Below, piece after piece: positions 23,318-38,800 of a stretch of DNA of 64,000 bases; the first letter of the stretch is position 1; each line of letters opens with the position of its first letter. Location of the stretch: assembly GCF_001640805.2 (NCBI RefSeq), contig NC_066838.1, forward strand, positions 12,919,632 to 12,983,631, in the 5' to 3' direction. The notes beneath the pieces were generated by a model. That model did no database searches. It saw only the letters and a program-made list of their open reading frames with translations, and had not been told where the DNA came from. A program made the position numbers and the translations under genes. This DNA is from Lates calcarifer. Lineage: Eukaryota; Chordata; Actinopteri; Centropomidae.

Positions 23318-24769
23318 CTGGGAAAAAAAAGGCGCTCCCAGCCACAGCGTCGCTCTTTCCTGTCTCTCGGAGAAGTTTTATGGTCACATTTTATAACTTT
23401 TGCATCCCTGAGAAACAGCAGCAGGATGGCAGTCTGACCCCGCCATTTGTCAACAGCCCACCGGTGTCCTCGTCTGACGTGGGGAAGTTTTCATCTTCCT
23501 CTAAATGTCTTTTCTGAAGACAATTTAGGATATTATTCCCGTGAAGACACCGCCTGGCATATGGGTGTTATTCTAAAACACTCGTTTCCTCTACAGTCCC
23601 TCCCTGCTGACACCTGCTCGATTTGCATGTTGTACTGCTGATTGGGTACCAGTACTTTACCTGAACTACCTTTACTAAACTAAAAATTCCAGCTAGCCCA
23701 TTAAAAAGAAGATTCTTCTGTGTTTTATCCCTTCTTTTCACATCTTTGTAAATCTCATACCTTGGCTGTAACTTTTAAGTTTTCCTAGGATCTGTGGTTT
23801 TCAACATTTTGAGGCATAATTTTACTGTCCAGATTGCTTCATATACAGATAACAATAATTCAGCTGTAGCTCAGTTTAACTTTATTGATTATGAAGCCAA
23901 AAGATGTATAGTGTAGGTATCTACTTGACATTCAATCAGTAAATGGAAAAAAAAAATAGCAACAGTAATGTGATCATGGAAAAAAACGAACAGGGAAAAT
24001 ACCATCCTGTCTCCTACAAGAAAAATTCTCTGTAAATATTTGACTCAAGGGTTTATGATACTGTGAAATATTTCAATTATATAAATTGTAGATTGTCTCT
24101 TTAAAAATGCATTTGTTTGCTTGTTTGTTTGTTTTCAGAACTTGATTTCGTTGAGGTTTGACCCGTTTGACCCGTTACTTGAAAAACTTTTACCTGGAAC
24201 TAAAACTATAAATAATAATAAAATAAATAAGTAACAGGCTGGTCTTGCCTGGCGCCAAAAAAAAAAAAAAAGTACAGCTAAATGGAAAATATTCAAATAC
24301 TGTGTCATTTTACATCAATGAGAAACCAGAGACACTTGTAATCCAGAAAACGTGTGAAGGGACGTATTCTTGTCTACAAGTGGTTGAGACTAAAGAGACC
24401 ATAGCTCTACCGGGAAAATACTGTCTGGTTTTCTGTACGTAAATTAGGACACTGTGTGGTATTTTAATGCAATATAACCTTATTTGGGAATATGAACCCA
24501 CAATATAGGTACACCAAACCTTTACCAAACTTAAATAATTAATGTAGGACTTCTGTCTAGATTTTAACACAAGACTCCACAGCGGTACAATATTGGGTAT
24601 CTGGGGCCCCAGGGGAGTAACCTGCTTTGCCTGCTTGATAATCCAGTTTTGCTCTATGCATCAAAGTGTATAAACGCAGTCCACAACAGTCCACAACACA
24701 ACATCCGAGGTCTAAGCAAAGTTAGTGTATTCTTCAAAATAAAAGTGTTTTATATCATGCCGGTGTGTC
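23318..24769. other. cerk-naa10 head-to-head intergenic region
   Basis: About 1.7 kb separates the cerk start codon from the naa10 start codon. The cerk promoter and 5' UTR are expected just right of 23317. The remainder is AT-rich, with poly-A runs near 23946 and 24256. I recognise no gene in it. Confidence 0.5.
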
Positions 24770-25003
24770 TCCTGCAGGGATTAGAACTTTTACTGTGACG
24801 TCCTGGCTCACACTGTGACCGGAAATGTTTGACGTTATTGTAGCATGCTCTTTCCTCCCCTCCCTTCCCTGCTAGCAAGTCGACTGAGCTGGCTAGCGAG
24901 CCGGGCCCTTTAAACCTGATATTGTAACTATTATGAATTGATTGATCAGTGTAGTATAGTTGATTTCTGTTTCCACAGTCCAGATAATACGCCAGCTAAC
25001 AAA
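24770..25003 (+). promoter_or_regulatory. naa10: probable naa10 promoter and 5' UTR
   Basis: Upstream of the naa10 ATG are two CRE-like sites, TGACGTCC at 24796-24803 and TGACGTTA at 24830-24837. An ETS-like CCGGAAAT at 24819-24826 lies between them, followed by a GC-richer stretch near 24890-24910. No TATA box is obvious. This looks like a TATA-less housekeeping promoter. A TTTCCACAG at 24970-24978 could be the acceptor of a 5' UTR intron. Confidence 0.4.
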
Positions 25004-27496
<2,493 letters not shown>

Positions 27497-27890
27497 CACT
27501 GCAGATGTAGACATTTTTAAATTCATCTTCCAGTTCCTCTTTTTATCTCTGTTTGACAATGTTCTGGCAGCATCTCTGGCTTTACAAACTGTGACCATCT
27601 GTGCATCAATGCCGTTCAAACATTTCCATCACTGGTTTTTCTTAAATCTTGCAGTGATGAACAAAGAGTTTGGGATAATGACACAAATCAGGATTGTTAT
27701 CTAAATGAAGCTAAAATGAATAACTGGTTTCAAAGTTTTTATTGGATTGCTGGTGTCATTACCAAAAGTGACCCCAAACTCTGTGAGATTTACAGAATTG
27801 AAAACAACCTGTGCTTTTCAGTTTGTCTCAATCTGGTCTCTTAATTATTTAACAGAATTACTGCAAATAAATCTTTCAAATAATACTTTT
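27497..27890 (+). other. naa10: naa10 3' UTR
   Basis: Non-coding sequence with the likely poly(A) signal AATAAA at 27866-27871. Confidence 0.6.
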
Positions 27891-28998
27891 GGTTACGACA
27901 CTTTTTTCAGCAAGTGACCATTAAAGCGGCATAGTTGTTTGCTTCTGGGCATAGAGCATTACAATCAGATAACAGTCAATCATTATTGTGGGAGAATGTT
28001 TCAGTCAGCCACTATGCAGTACTGAGGTCAATGAAATGTTTCAATATGTTTAGCTAAAACAAGAATTAATTCTTAACCAATTGTCAAGAGTAACTGCAAT
28101 AAAACCATCTACACAGCCAGTGAATAGGTTACTGCTGAATTTACACTATCACTAATATTCCTAAGCACATGAGGTATAATTAAAAAAATCCATAAGACAG
28201 CTTCCCATTGGGAGATTGAAAGCTCCTTTAGGATGTGTGGGATTTGAAAATGTCCAATGTTGGCGACTCCTAGTGGTGGCACCAAAAAAAGGGCACTGTG
28301 GCAGAGAGCATTTCACCCTATTATCCCACAGCTGAACTGATCCTTTGTCACCAATAAGTGGGCTGAAAGCAACAGACTGCACCATTTTGTGTCACATGTT
28401 TCTGCAAATAAAACGTACAGCATCATAATAACAATAATGCTACATATGGGGGCTTTACTATAAGTGAAAACGAATGAAACCATTGTACTTGAATGACCCT
28501 GGTTTACAGCTGAACTAAAATATTACGTGGGAGTTCTTGTAGGTGTTTGATATAGGTGTGTGATCAATTAGTGTTCTTCACTGTACTGGCCAAAATATGT
28601 CTATTTAATTGATCTTTTTAATGGTGATTATGCAACATCATCTTACTGTGCGTTTGAGGAAGGAAACCAGAGTGAGAGAGAAGTGCATGATAGATAACAG
28701 AAAATTAATTGCACACTGACTTTTCTGAAAGTTAGGCTGTTTGTCACAAATTGAAATAGCTTAGTTTCACACATCGGTGCCATTTAACACTTTGCAGATA
28801 TAGGTGAGAAAACAACAATGCTGCTACTGTCAGTGATCAGGCTCAGATGTCATGGCATCAGTGTACTATGTGATGAATGTTACAAGGCTTTTTTTTCTGA
28901 AGTGTATTATCCTCTGGTTTTGTTTAAATGTTTTTACATGACATGAGGTGTTTTTGGGGTTACTAGCCAAAGATTACTCATCTTAAACTGTGGTTATA
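27891..28998. other. naa10-arhgap4 intergenic, no gene seen
   Basis: About 1.1 kb of AT-rich spacer. A stretch near 28160-28390 has the look of an old repeat (GGCGACTCCTAGTGGTGGCACC), but I cannot assign it to a family. Confidence 0.5.
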
Positions 28999-29522
28999 CA
29001 CTATATAAGCAGACTGCAGATTCAGTCTTGTGCCAAGAATTCCCCAGGGTAGTTAGGGTTTTTCTTTTTACAACTCAAAAGTACAGCAGCTGATTTCATT
29101 TAGTTGCCAGTGAAAAGCCAGCGAGGAGGGACTAATCAGCTGAAGACAGCTGGTGTCTGATTGAACTGAAGACCTGCCGTGGAGATCAAGTGGCAGCATG
29201 AAAGAGGGAGGAAGGACTTGACTCGAAGAGGTTTTCACTCGTCACACTTGCACAATCACACACCGATGCCTTCAAAACCAAATGTGTGAGTGAGATTAGG
29301 GGATGCGAAAGAGAGAGCAGTAAAAGCAGTGTATGTATGTGTGTGTGTGTGAAAGAGAGAGAGAGAGAGAGAGTCAGAGAGATGAGTTCCACTCCACCCA
29401 CATCCTATCCGTGTCCAATGTGAGGGGGAGGTGAAACAGTTGAGAGCTTACTGTGCTATTAACTGGCATCATTTAGTCGCCTCAGTCTGGAGAAGAGACT
29501 AGTCAAGACTGCTCCTCCTCAG
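28999..29522 (+). promoter_or_regulatory. arhgap4: possible arhgap4 promoter and non-coding exon 1
   Basis: A TATATAA box at 29003-29009 is followed, about 500 bases on, by a good donor (tcctcag/gtaaga) at 29522/29523. The start-codon exon begins after an acceptor at 31166. I infer a 5' UTR exon between about 29030 and 29522. A GT/GA dinucleotide tract lies at 29334-29371. The start site is unproven. Confidence 0.4.
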
Positions 29523-31189
29523 GTAAGACTCTTTTAATCTGGATGTCCTCAACTTTTATCGATTTTCATTCACTGGCTTGTGTCACCAAAACATTTTAGG
29601 TCTAGTAAACATGTTTTTGTACTGCAAAGTGCGTGCTGTTGTGAAGGTCTGTTCTGCTTGATCATTTCAATTATGTTATTATTGGCTACAGACGTAGCCC
29701 TCGGGCCATTAACGTCTCATAGTTCAGGCATCATCTATGTGTTGGTGCTTGTGGGAACCCAAAGTGAAGCGCACATCATTGCTCTGACAACAATTGAAAA
29801 ACCAGTTGCAGTAAGGTTAAAGCTAGCTTTATTTAAAAATTACAGCAGATTGTGACGACAGGAGGAGGTGATTCACTGCTGATCACATAGAGAAAGAATG
29901 AAAGGGCTAATGGAAAAGGGTGACATACACTGGAAAAATCAAGACACCCTCCTTTCAACAGGGAGTTTTGGATTTGCTGTAATGTAGCAGTGATTTTTTT
30001 TTAATTTTTTATTTTTATTTTAGCAGGTTGGTAAAATGTCTCAGTTGGAAAAGAGTGGAGAGTGCACATTTCAGCTGAACAGAATGCTGATGAGTGATGT
30101 TTGGCTTTTGAAAAAAGGGGAAGTGGAGGGGGTGTGGGGTTGGGGGGGGGGAGAGAGAGAGAGAGAGAATGTGTGTGATAGTTGTGTACAGAGTGTTATG
30201 ATCCAGCAAGAAAACACCCTGCTCTTCCCCTTTCTGACATGCACTAAATGTCGTTTTTAACAAATGATATCTTGAGAAAACATCAGCGACTTGGTTGTTG
30301 AGTCTCAATTCGTCAAAGGCCTGTCAAGTGATCATGCGTTTAAATGGCTGTCACGCCTCGAGATGCTCCGGTCATACTCTTTCATGGACAATTTCTTCTC
30401 TATTCTGCTGAGAACAGGCAGTTTCTGTCATACTACATGATTTTAAAAATGGACCAGAAACAAACTGAAAACTCTCATGTTTATCCTCTCTAAAGTCAAT
30501 TCCCAGTCAGATTAACTTGCCCCACTTTTTCCAGCTTTAACAGAAAAATACTTTGTTTAACAAGATTCACAGTCATCCCAGTAGTATAATGTCTGCTGTA
30601 GAAACACTAGGCCACACTTGAAAATACTGAATATGCGTTGAGTATCACTGGTCACTCCACCTGTAGTTTTCAGTGAAAACAAGATTTGTACGCCTCATGG
30701 TTCATCCTATTTTTAGGGCAACTGAGATTGCTAGAGCTATTTTTGCACCTCATGCAATTCTGCAGCGTGACCGGTGCAGCAGGCAGCACATGCCGACTGG
30801 CTTTCCAGTCGTCTGCCGTTCAGCAGAGCACAGCAAGAGGGTGACCGACTTGAAGAGATGTGTTACAGTAAGATGAACATGCTCCTTTTTCTTTTTGTTT
30901 GGCTCTTTCTGTGACAGGAGGAAGTTAGCATGTCCTGTGCAGGGGGTGTTTCAGCACAAAGAGTGTGAAAGTTTAAAGAGAGGCATACTAGGGTGCAGCA
31001 GCTGATCACAGGCCTGGATTTTGACCAGACTTTGTCCAGCAAAGAAGAAAAGAATAGCCTGCATGCACATAAACACAGTATGGTTTTACAGCAGGGGTAA
31101 AAGGTACAGATCAACTGATATTTCATATTACATTGTGATTGTAAAATATTCACTTCTTTTAATCAGAATTCCACCCAGTTGGAGCAACA

Positions 31190-34100
31190 ATGACTTCCCA
31201 TGTGAAGCTCCGGAAGGAGAAGGTCGGTATGGTGGACTATGACACACAAATCAAAGGTAAAAGAATTACTTTTATCCAAACCACTGTTACAACCCCACCC
31301 TCTTTATCTCAACCCGTGTTGACTGTAGTCAACATGTGGTCTTTCAGTAGGAAAGAAACCTTGTAAAATCCGTTTCTCACCCACAGCAGGACTTTCAGAA
31401 TGAGTCACATTCTCTTGCATTTCTTTCTCCTTCCCTTATCGTTTGTTCTTTCCCCCCTTTGTTTCTTCATCTCTCAGAGGTGCGTTGCCAGCTTGCGGAT
31501 CAGCTGAAGGTGTTGGACTTGCAACTTGAGCAGAAGAGCCAGCAGCTGCAGGACCTAACAGACTACCTGCGGCGACGGGGTGAGATTGAAAGCGAGTATG
31601 CCCGCTCCCTGGAAAAACTTGCTGAAAGGTTCACCTCCAGGATTAAGAGGTAAAGGCAGTCCTGCCTTTTGGCAGTGTATGTAATGTACTGATTAACTAG
31701 CAGGTCATTTGAGGATGCTGTTGTGTAGCATTCCTCATTACATCTTTACAAATTGTTTGCCCCTCGTGTCTCCCTTTTTTGTTCTCTACATATTCTCAGG
31801 AAGGAGCCCAGCAGTCACTCGGTGGCGCAAGTCTGGCTGGCTCTGCTGTGCCAGACCCGCCAGGAAAGTAGGGACCATAATGGGCTGAGTGAGAGTTGCA
31901 GCAACTTCCTCATCCAACCCCTCACACACTGTCTGGAGTACACACAACGCCTTGCCAAGAAGGTACTGATACAAGCACCAACCCACCAGCTGCAAACATA
32001 AGAAAGACAAGTCTGTACACATACAGCATAACTGACTTGGAGCTAAAAATAACATTTCACCCTTTGACCTGTGGGCGTTGAATATATCTCAGGGCTCACT
32101 GTGCTCTGCCATCTCACTTTGTGGTATTTTACCTCTGCATTACATTTCCAGAGTAAAGACATCTGCTCACAACTACAAGACGGACTACTTAAGGTTACCA
32201 CAGAGTTGCAGACTGTAAGTGCGAAACCAACCGCCCAAAACATTTTCCATTTCCTAAACAAACGAAATAAAGCGTTTCTGTATGCATCTGTGTGCAGGCA
32301 TGGAGGACATACTACCAGTACCACTCAGACTATGTGTGTGCAGAGGGTAAGCTGAAGGAGGCAGAGAAACAGGAGGAAAAGCAGAAGCAGAGTGCTGCTA
32401 AGAAACTGGAGAGGTTGATAGAAAAAGTAAATATCTTCTCTAGATGCAGTTTTATGTGCATGCATGTAGATTGTGCAACTCTTTTAACTTCTTGATGATA
32501 AATGTTTGTGTGTCATAGAGACAAAGTAAGGTTCAAGAGATACACTTGAAGTGCAGCAAGGCCCGAAATGACTACCTCATAAACCTGAGCGCAGCCAATG
32601 CCTCCATGAATAAGTACTACCTCCAAGACCTCTCTACTCTCATTGACGTGAGTGCATCATTTCACACCCTTTTGTGTTTCCTAACATATTCATAAACCCT
32701 GTGTGTTACTTGAAGTAGAGATCGCCCACTTCTGGGGGTCTTTTAGAGATGCATCATCATTTTTTAATGTTTTGAATTTGCAAGTTTTGGTGTTTACAAC
32801 AGTGCCCCATAGAGCCAATCAATGCATTAAAAAAAAAAAAAAAACACTGGAATATAATGTGATATCAGACCTGTAGTGTCACCTAGAATATCATGTTTAA
32901 AGAAGACTGACCATTCTAATCTGAAAGTCTGAAATGTCCCTGTCTCCGTCAGTGTGCAGATGTAGGCTACCACCTCTCTTTGGGCCGGGTGATGGATGCC
33001 TACCTGTCCAGGCGGTGGCGGGCTCAGAACAACCTGAGCACGGGGCTGCAGCAGCTTCAAGGGGCTGTGTCTGGACTGGACCAGAGGCAAGACAGAGACA
33101 CCCTCCTGCAGGACCATTACAATGCCTTCTCTATGCCCCCTCGGTTCTCCTACCAGCCTCACGACGGGGACCAGGTGCGTGGTTTTCTGTCCCCACCACA
33201 AATGATCAACAGTGGATTATGTGGCTGTTTGGCAGCATCTCTAGACTTTCTTGTGTCCTGGCAGATTTCTGAGGTCAGCGCAGAGTGTGAGATGAGGTGT
33301 GAGCTGGAGACCAGGTTCAAACAGATACAGACCAGACTGAAAGCAGTAACGGAGGACACTGAGGAGGTACATCACACCTACCTTTACCTTTACTAACTTA
33401 CAGCATCACCTTTTTTGTGGGTCTAGTATATCCACTAGTGTCATATTCAGAGTCACCACCTATGAGTCCAAGGCAGAGACTCTAAATAAATTTATATTCT
33501 TGTGTTCTTAACCATATTTGATTCATTTTGATGAAAGGTGTCTGGAGCACAAATAAAGATGAACGGGCAAACTTGTAATGAGGAAAAACTATATCCAACT
33601 TACTTTGCATGTTGTCTTTTAAAAATTTCTATTGAAATTTATCAAAATCTGGCCTATTTTTGTCTTGTTTGATACCATTTCACAAAAACTTACCAAATTT
33701 CAAGTCTGAGTCACTAAACCTCAAGTTCATGTCAAGGTTTACCTCCTTTGTTTGTATTATTCACATGCTAAAGTTGTTACCCTGGCATTTGACAGGACTT
33801 TAAAGGCAGATTCTGATATTTTGACACCACATGGTCATTGGCATGGCCACAATTAAGTGCAGAAAGCATAATATTAAGTCTGTGATGACCAGAATGTCTG
33901 TAATATCACCTGTGCCACTGTCATACAGGCTATGAAGAACATGTTAGCTGCCCAGTCTTCCCTGCTGGAGATCATTGGTGATGATGATCTGGAGCCGAAC
34001 AGCGGCAGCAGTTCATCTCAGGACGGCAGCACCGAAAACCTGACAGTCAAGCCTAGCGTAGCACGTCGCAGGGCCAACCTGCAAGAGATAGAGAACCTGT

Positions 34101-35665
34101 ACTTCACTGTGAGTCTACCAAAAATAAGCATGGTTTTGATGAAATGCAGTTGGTGGATATGTAGATTTGGTTTTTGGTTTGGTTGTGAAAGTCATGGTGA
34201 TGATAAGAAATATGGTGAATCATGGTGACACCATGATTTTAAATCACATTTGATTTATTCTACAGAGAATAAAAGAGTACCTTGTTGGCAGTTCACTGGC
34301 ATCTAAACTGCAAGCTAAACATGACCTGCTTAAAGTGGCTGTGGAAAAAGGTATCACTTCTGCATTTCTTATTTAACAATGCCATAAGGCAAACTGCTGA
34401 CCCAAAGTGCCATTTCAGAGCAGCTGGTGCATTGTGAGACACAATGTCCACTAGGTCGTTGTTCCCTTTTCTTTTTCTTTTTTAACCAGCAAGCACAGTG
34501 TTATATATTTATTTAATCTAATGTATTTCTCATTTCTTGTTACTGGCTGGTTCCTGATTAAACTAGTTCTGATTCTTTTCTTTTTTTTCTTTGTAGCTGA
34601 AGCATCAAATGGACATCAACCTAGGTAGGGATATAAATATTTAAAGACTTCATATAGAGTCAGTATCTTTGTGATTTATTAGTGGAAGCCATACAATGCA
34701 GAAATTCTGCAGATATTAGACAGCTGTGTCACAATACTGTGTTTTCACAATATGTTATCTTGCTCTGCAGACACAATGGAAAATCTATGCGTGTCAGGAA
34801 GAACCACTCGAGTGCCAATTTGATGCACAACCACAAACTTTTCAGTGGAGACATGCTGGCCTTCATACAGGTAGCTAGCATCATTATTACACACCATGTC
34901 TCAGGTTGACTTTTGGTCTATTCAGTTGACTTTTCTTTTCCAGTACATCAGAGGTTTGTAAAAATTGTTTACTAAATATGTTTCATTCAGGCATCAGGAA
35001 CAACAGATTCCAGTCGTTGTGGAAAGTTGCATTCGCTATATCAACCTCAATGGTGAGTATTGATGATGGAAGGGACAATGAGCCAGCAGATGGCAAGTTG
35101 TAGCTGTGGTGCAAATGATAATCACAGACATAGTTGTAGTTTAAAAATAGTAACAGTCACACTTAAAGCCACTATATAGAATCAAAAGGTTCCCCACCTT
35201 CAGAGCACCTCAGTGTTCATATAAAAAAAAAAAGCCACAGTGTCAGACAGCAATGGCGCCAGCACAGCACTGAGAAATTATTGTAATCTATCTCTCTGTC
35301 AGGACTCCACCATGAGGGGATATTTAGAGTGCCAGGGTCTCAGATGGAGGTCAACAACCTGAAGGGATGCATTTGAGCGAGGTAGGCCTGTGTGTTGTCT
35401 TTGTTCTTGTATGAGTGTGTTGGCATGACCCCTTCTTATAGAGTAGCCACCCCTCACTCTGGAGCATTAATAATGTGGGGCAGTGTGCCATGGGCTTCCC
35501 CTGCAGGAGAGGACCCCCTGGCTGAGCAGAGGTATGACATGGACTCTGTGGCTGGAGTGTTGAAGCTCTACTTCAGGGGTCTGGAGAATCCCCTCTTCCC
35601 CATCAACAGCACCAACCAGCTCCTGGAGTATGCGCGTGAGTTTGTGCGTGCGTGGTGCGTGCGTG

Positions 35666-35696
<31 letters not shown>

Positions 35697-38135
35697 ACAA
35701 TGTGAGTGGGTGTATGTGTTGAAATGTTAACCAAATGTTGCTAACTGCACACAGCAGAAGCTTATCTTTATTTCATCACCCTTTCTTAGAAATAAAGAAC
35801 GACACAGAGAAAGCAGCTCAGCTCAAAACAGTCATCTCTGCCTATCCCGAGCCCACCATCGTTGTCATGAGATACCTCTTTGCATTCCTTCATCAGTAAG
35901 TATGGTAACTCTTTGCAGTTGTTACTGTCTAGTATGCAAAAATACAATTCTTTTTTTTTTCTTCTTTTTTTCTTTTTTGCATTTATAAACAATAATTTAC
36001 AGGGAACCAAGAAAGGACAAGGACCAAGTCTTTTTACCTTAGCTGATGTCTTATCATATCTGAGAGAAGTTAATTATATATACATCAAAGCCAAATGTAC
36101 ACAGCAGCTCGTTTTCAGAAGGAGCTGCTGATATTGCTCTTAAGACAGCCTCAGGAAGGTAGCTTGATTTCATATTTTTACACAAGGAATTGTGAAAAAT
36201 TGAATTTGTTATTTAGATTTAATTTTTCACAAAATGTATACAGTGATGTGTAACAGAATTACTAATGTCTAATTTTATTAGTGCAAAATGGCAACACATT
36301 CAGCAGTGCCTTGACAGAGATAAATGATTGACACAGAGATAAAACACATACAAATAGACAAAGAAGAAAGGTTCACACACATGTCAACAAAAAGGAAGTA
36401 AACCAAACTAAGTGGAAAAAGACAAAGGAAAGTTTTAATCTTTTATTTTTTTTTTTTAACGTCTGTGTATTTGTATTGGTTAAGTGTAAGAGAAAGGTAA
36501 AGTTAAGCTTTGTTTCACTATGTACATGCCTCTCAACTTTTCACTTCTGGCCTTCTTGCTCCTTCATCACATAATTTAGTGTTTCTCTGCCCTGTTCCTC
36601 CAGTGTGTCGCAGTACAGCGACGAGAACATGATGCAGCCTTACAACCTGGCCGTGTGTTTTGGCCCCAGCCTGGTCAGAGGGGCTCAAGATGACGATGTT
36701 GTCACCTTGCAGCCTCAGATCAATGCTCTGGTGAAAAGCCTCATTCTCCTGCATGAAAGCATCTTCCCCAGCCAGAGTGAAGTGCCAGGACCAGTGTATG
36801 AGAAATGCATGACACTGGAGCAGGATGACTGGTAAGAAAAAAAAAAAAAAAAAAAAAAGATGTGCATACCCAAAGCTCACATATAACATGGATATACACT
36901 ATATTGTGGAATGATTATCTGAGCATGTTTCTTCACAGTGAGCCTCTTATTGAAGAAGGAGATGTAGAAGCAGAGTACACTCAAGGCAAAGATGGTAAAT
37001 TTCTATGCTGATCTTGGTTTATTATTTCTCTATGGTATCACTGAATAGAATAAGATAATGTAACAATTGATGTGTTACAGAGCTGGAAACAGGATTCTCA
37101 GTTGACAACAGTGCCAGCTCATCTGCAGCACCACAGAGAAGAGCAGAGCGTCCTAGAGCCAACAGCAGTGGCTGCATTGACCAAAACAGGTTAACAGGTG
37201 GACCAGCAGGGGGCAGCAGCGCCTCAGGTGGAAAGTTAATGTTTCAGATTCTTGTTGTACCACAGTGCAAACCACGACGGGTCCCCTCTCCTAACTTGGC
37301 ACGTAGAGAGTGAGTATCACCAAATGTTGCACTACGGCAGCTGACTTATTATATTTGTGTTAGAAATTAATGTTTTCTAATATCTTTCCCTGCATTCAGG
37401 ATCCAGGAAAACTCCTCCTCTGAGGATATTGTTGTTCAAATAGACAAGGTCTGTGCCTCCATTTAATTTTAAGTTTTCTGCTCCACAATGTACAAAGAGC
37501 TGTGTTTATAAGCTGCAGCAAATGGCTTTAATGAGAGTCTGCTGTTGTAAATGCCATAATGTAACAAGTTGCTAATGTACAGGTTTTTCCAGATGTTAAG
37601 TGGTTGAACCATCCCTTGGTGATATCTTCTGATGTACTAAAGAGATGAAGCCAAATTTGTATTGGAGGAGGATAACACCAGTCAAGAGATTTCTCACAAC
37701 CTAGCAACCCAAAATTAGTTACAGCTTATAACTCGCATACAGAGCGTTAATAAATGACTTATTAAGACTCGACTCAATCAGTTATAACTTACAAACCCTT
37801 TTTATTATATGTTAGGGTGAAAGCTTTTTAGAAAGCAGTACTAAATAACTAATGACTAAATGGCAATAGTACATTGTGGCTTTTATTACAAACATTAATA
37901 GAAACTCTCGAGCCGAGGGGAATTCAGGAAACAAAGACAGTTTTGTCTTTTTTTCCTATCGCTCATCACCATTGTTTATTTCATCTCACAGGAGGTCTGT
38001 CGCCAGATGGACTCGGTCTTCAAGGAGCTCCTCTTACGTCAAGCACCGCAGGATCCCTCCTCCTCCACCGCCTCCTCTCTCCCTGCCCAGGCTCCCCAAA
38101 AGAAAGGGAAGCGGGATGGACGCAAGGGGAAATGA
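31190..38135 (+). CDS. arhgap4: Rho GTPase-activating protein 4 (F-BAR + RhoGAP), frameshifted as written
   Basis: This member of the srGAP/ARHGAP4 group bends or binds membranes through an F-BAR domain and inactivates Rho-family GTPases. Exons: 31190-31256, 31478-31649, 31800-31962, 32152-32214, 32298-32426, 32519-32647, 32953-33174, 33265-33366, 33929-34108, 34266-34350, 34597-34624, 34771-34870, 34998-35052, 35303-35381, 35507-35635, 35790-35895, 36604-36831, 36939-36994, 37081-37309, 37400-37448, 37992-38135. Residues about 15-290 are the coiled-coil F-BAR (LRRRGEIESEYARSLEKLAE). About 465-665 is RhoGAP (VVVESCIRYINLNG, GIFRVPGSQ with the arginine finger, SVAGVLKLYFRGLENPLFP, YSDENMMQPYNLAVCFGP). 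The exon total is 3n+1: one extra G in 35364-35366 puts a TGA at 35374-35376. Without it the gene would have about 837 residues (human 946). No SH3 exon is present between the RhoGAP region and the tail. The C-terminal QMDSVFKELL is conserved. Confidence 0.88.
35645..35694. repeat. (TG)n tract just after the arhgap4 exon 15 donor
   Basis: A GTGC-rich then pure TG tract begins about ten bases past the donor at 35636. Confidence 0.85.
36836..36858. repeat. poly-A tract just after the arhgap4 exon 17 donor
   Basis: The donor gtaag at 36832 runs directly into about 23 adenines within a short 107-bp intron. Confidence 0.85.
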
Positions 38136-38800
38136 GCAGGGCTCTTTGGGGGGGGTGGGGTGGGGGGGGGTTCTCCATTGGACTGGGAGGACTGGCATTA
38201 GTAGATGACATGAAGAGAGACAGGGAGATGATACAAATGAAAACTGAGGTGTAGGGTGATGCGCTCTGACAGTAGCTTTCAGCACATCTATTTCTGGAAA
38301 ACTCAGATCACTGACCCATAGTCACTCCTCTGAGGTCCCTGTGATTGGTCTGGGCTTCTCTCCACAGGGGGGGCTCCCTACTCAGAGGCCCTTTCATTCA
38401 TGTTTCGCACAGCAGATCCCCGTTGTCACTGCAGATCTGCAGTATATTGTGGAAACTGTGGATTACTTGAAATGCACAGATGTGTTAGTGTACAGCTGAA
38501 TGTAGTTAAACAACTTATGACTTTATATCTGCATCAGTGTAGGTGTTGATATTCAACTATTCCTAGTTTAAATCACAAATTTCTCTGATTATTTTTTACC
38601 TAATCAGTACATGCATATCTACATACAATCACACATACAGTACATTCTTCGTCAAATGTCTTTTTATTAAACTAATGAGTCACAACATTTATAAGAAAAC
38701 TGTGAAATTTGTATATATTATTTGTAAGGAATTGTTGACAAATACAACTTGTCTGTATATCTGGGCTGCATGCCGAATAAATATTTTGTCTATTCTCTCT
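38136..38800 (+). other. arhgap4: arhgap4 3' UTR
   Basis: The 3' UTR begins with a G-rich stretch (38148-38171, runs of G up to nine) and has its likely poly(A) signal AATAAA at 38776-38781, followed by a T-rich run. Confidence 0.6.

Noticed and set aside
35320..35340. GIFRVPGSQ in arhgap4 as a mutated GIFRVSG motif
   Set aside because: As remembered, srGAP proteins naturally have RVPGSQ at this place, so the Pro is not a defect.
37227..37264. A 38-base GTGG...CACAG segment inside arhgap4 exon 19 that could be an intron
   Set aside because: It is too short for a vertebrate intron and reads through in frame without a stop.
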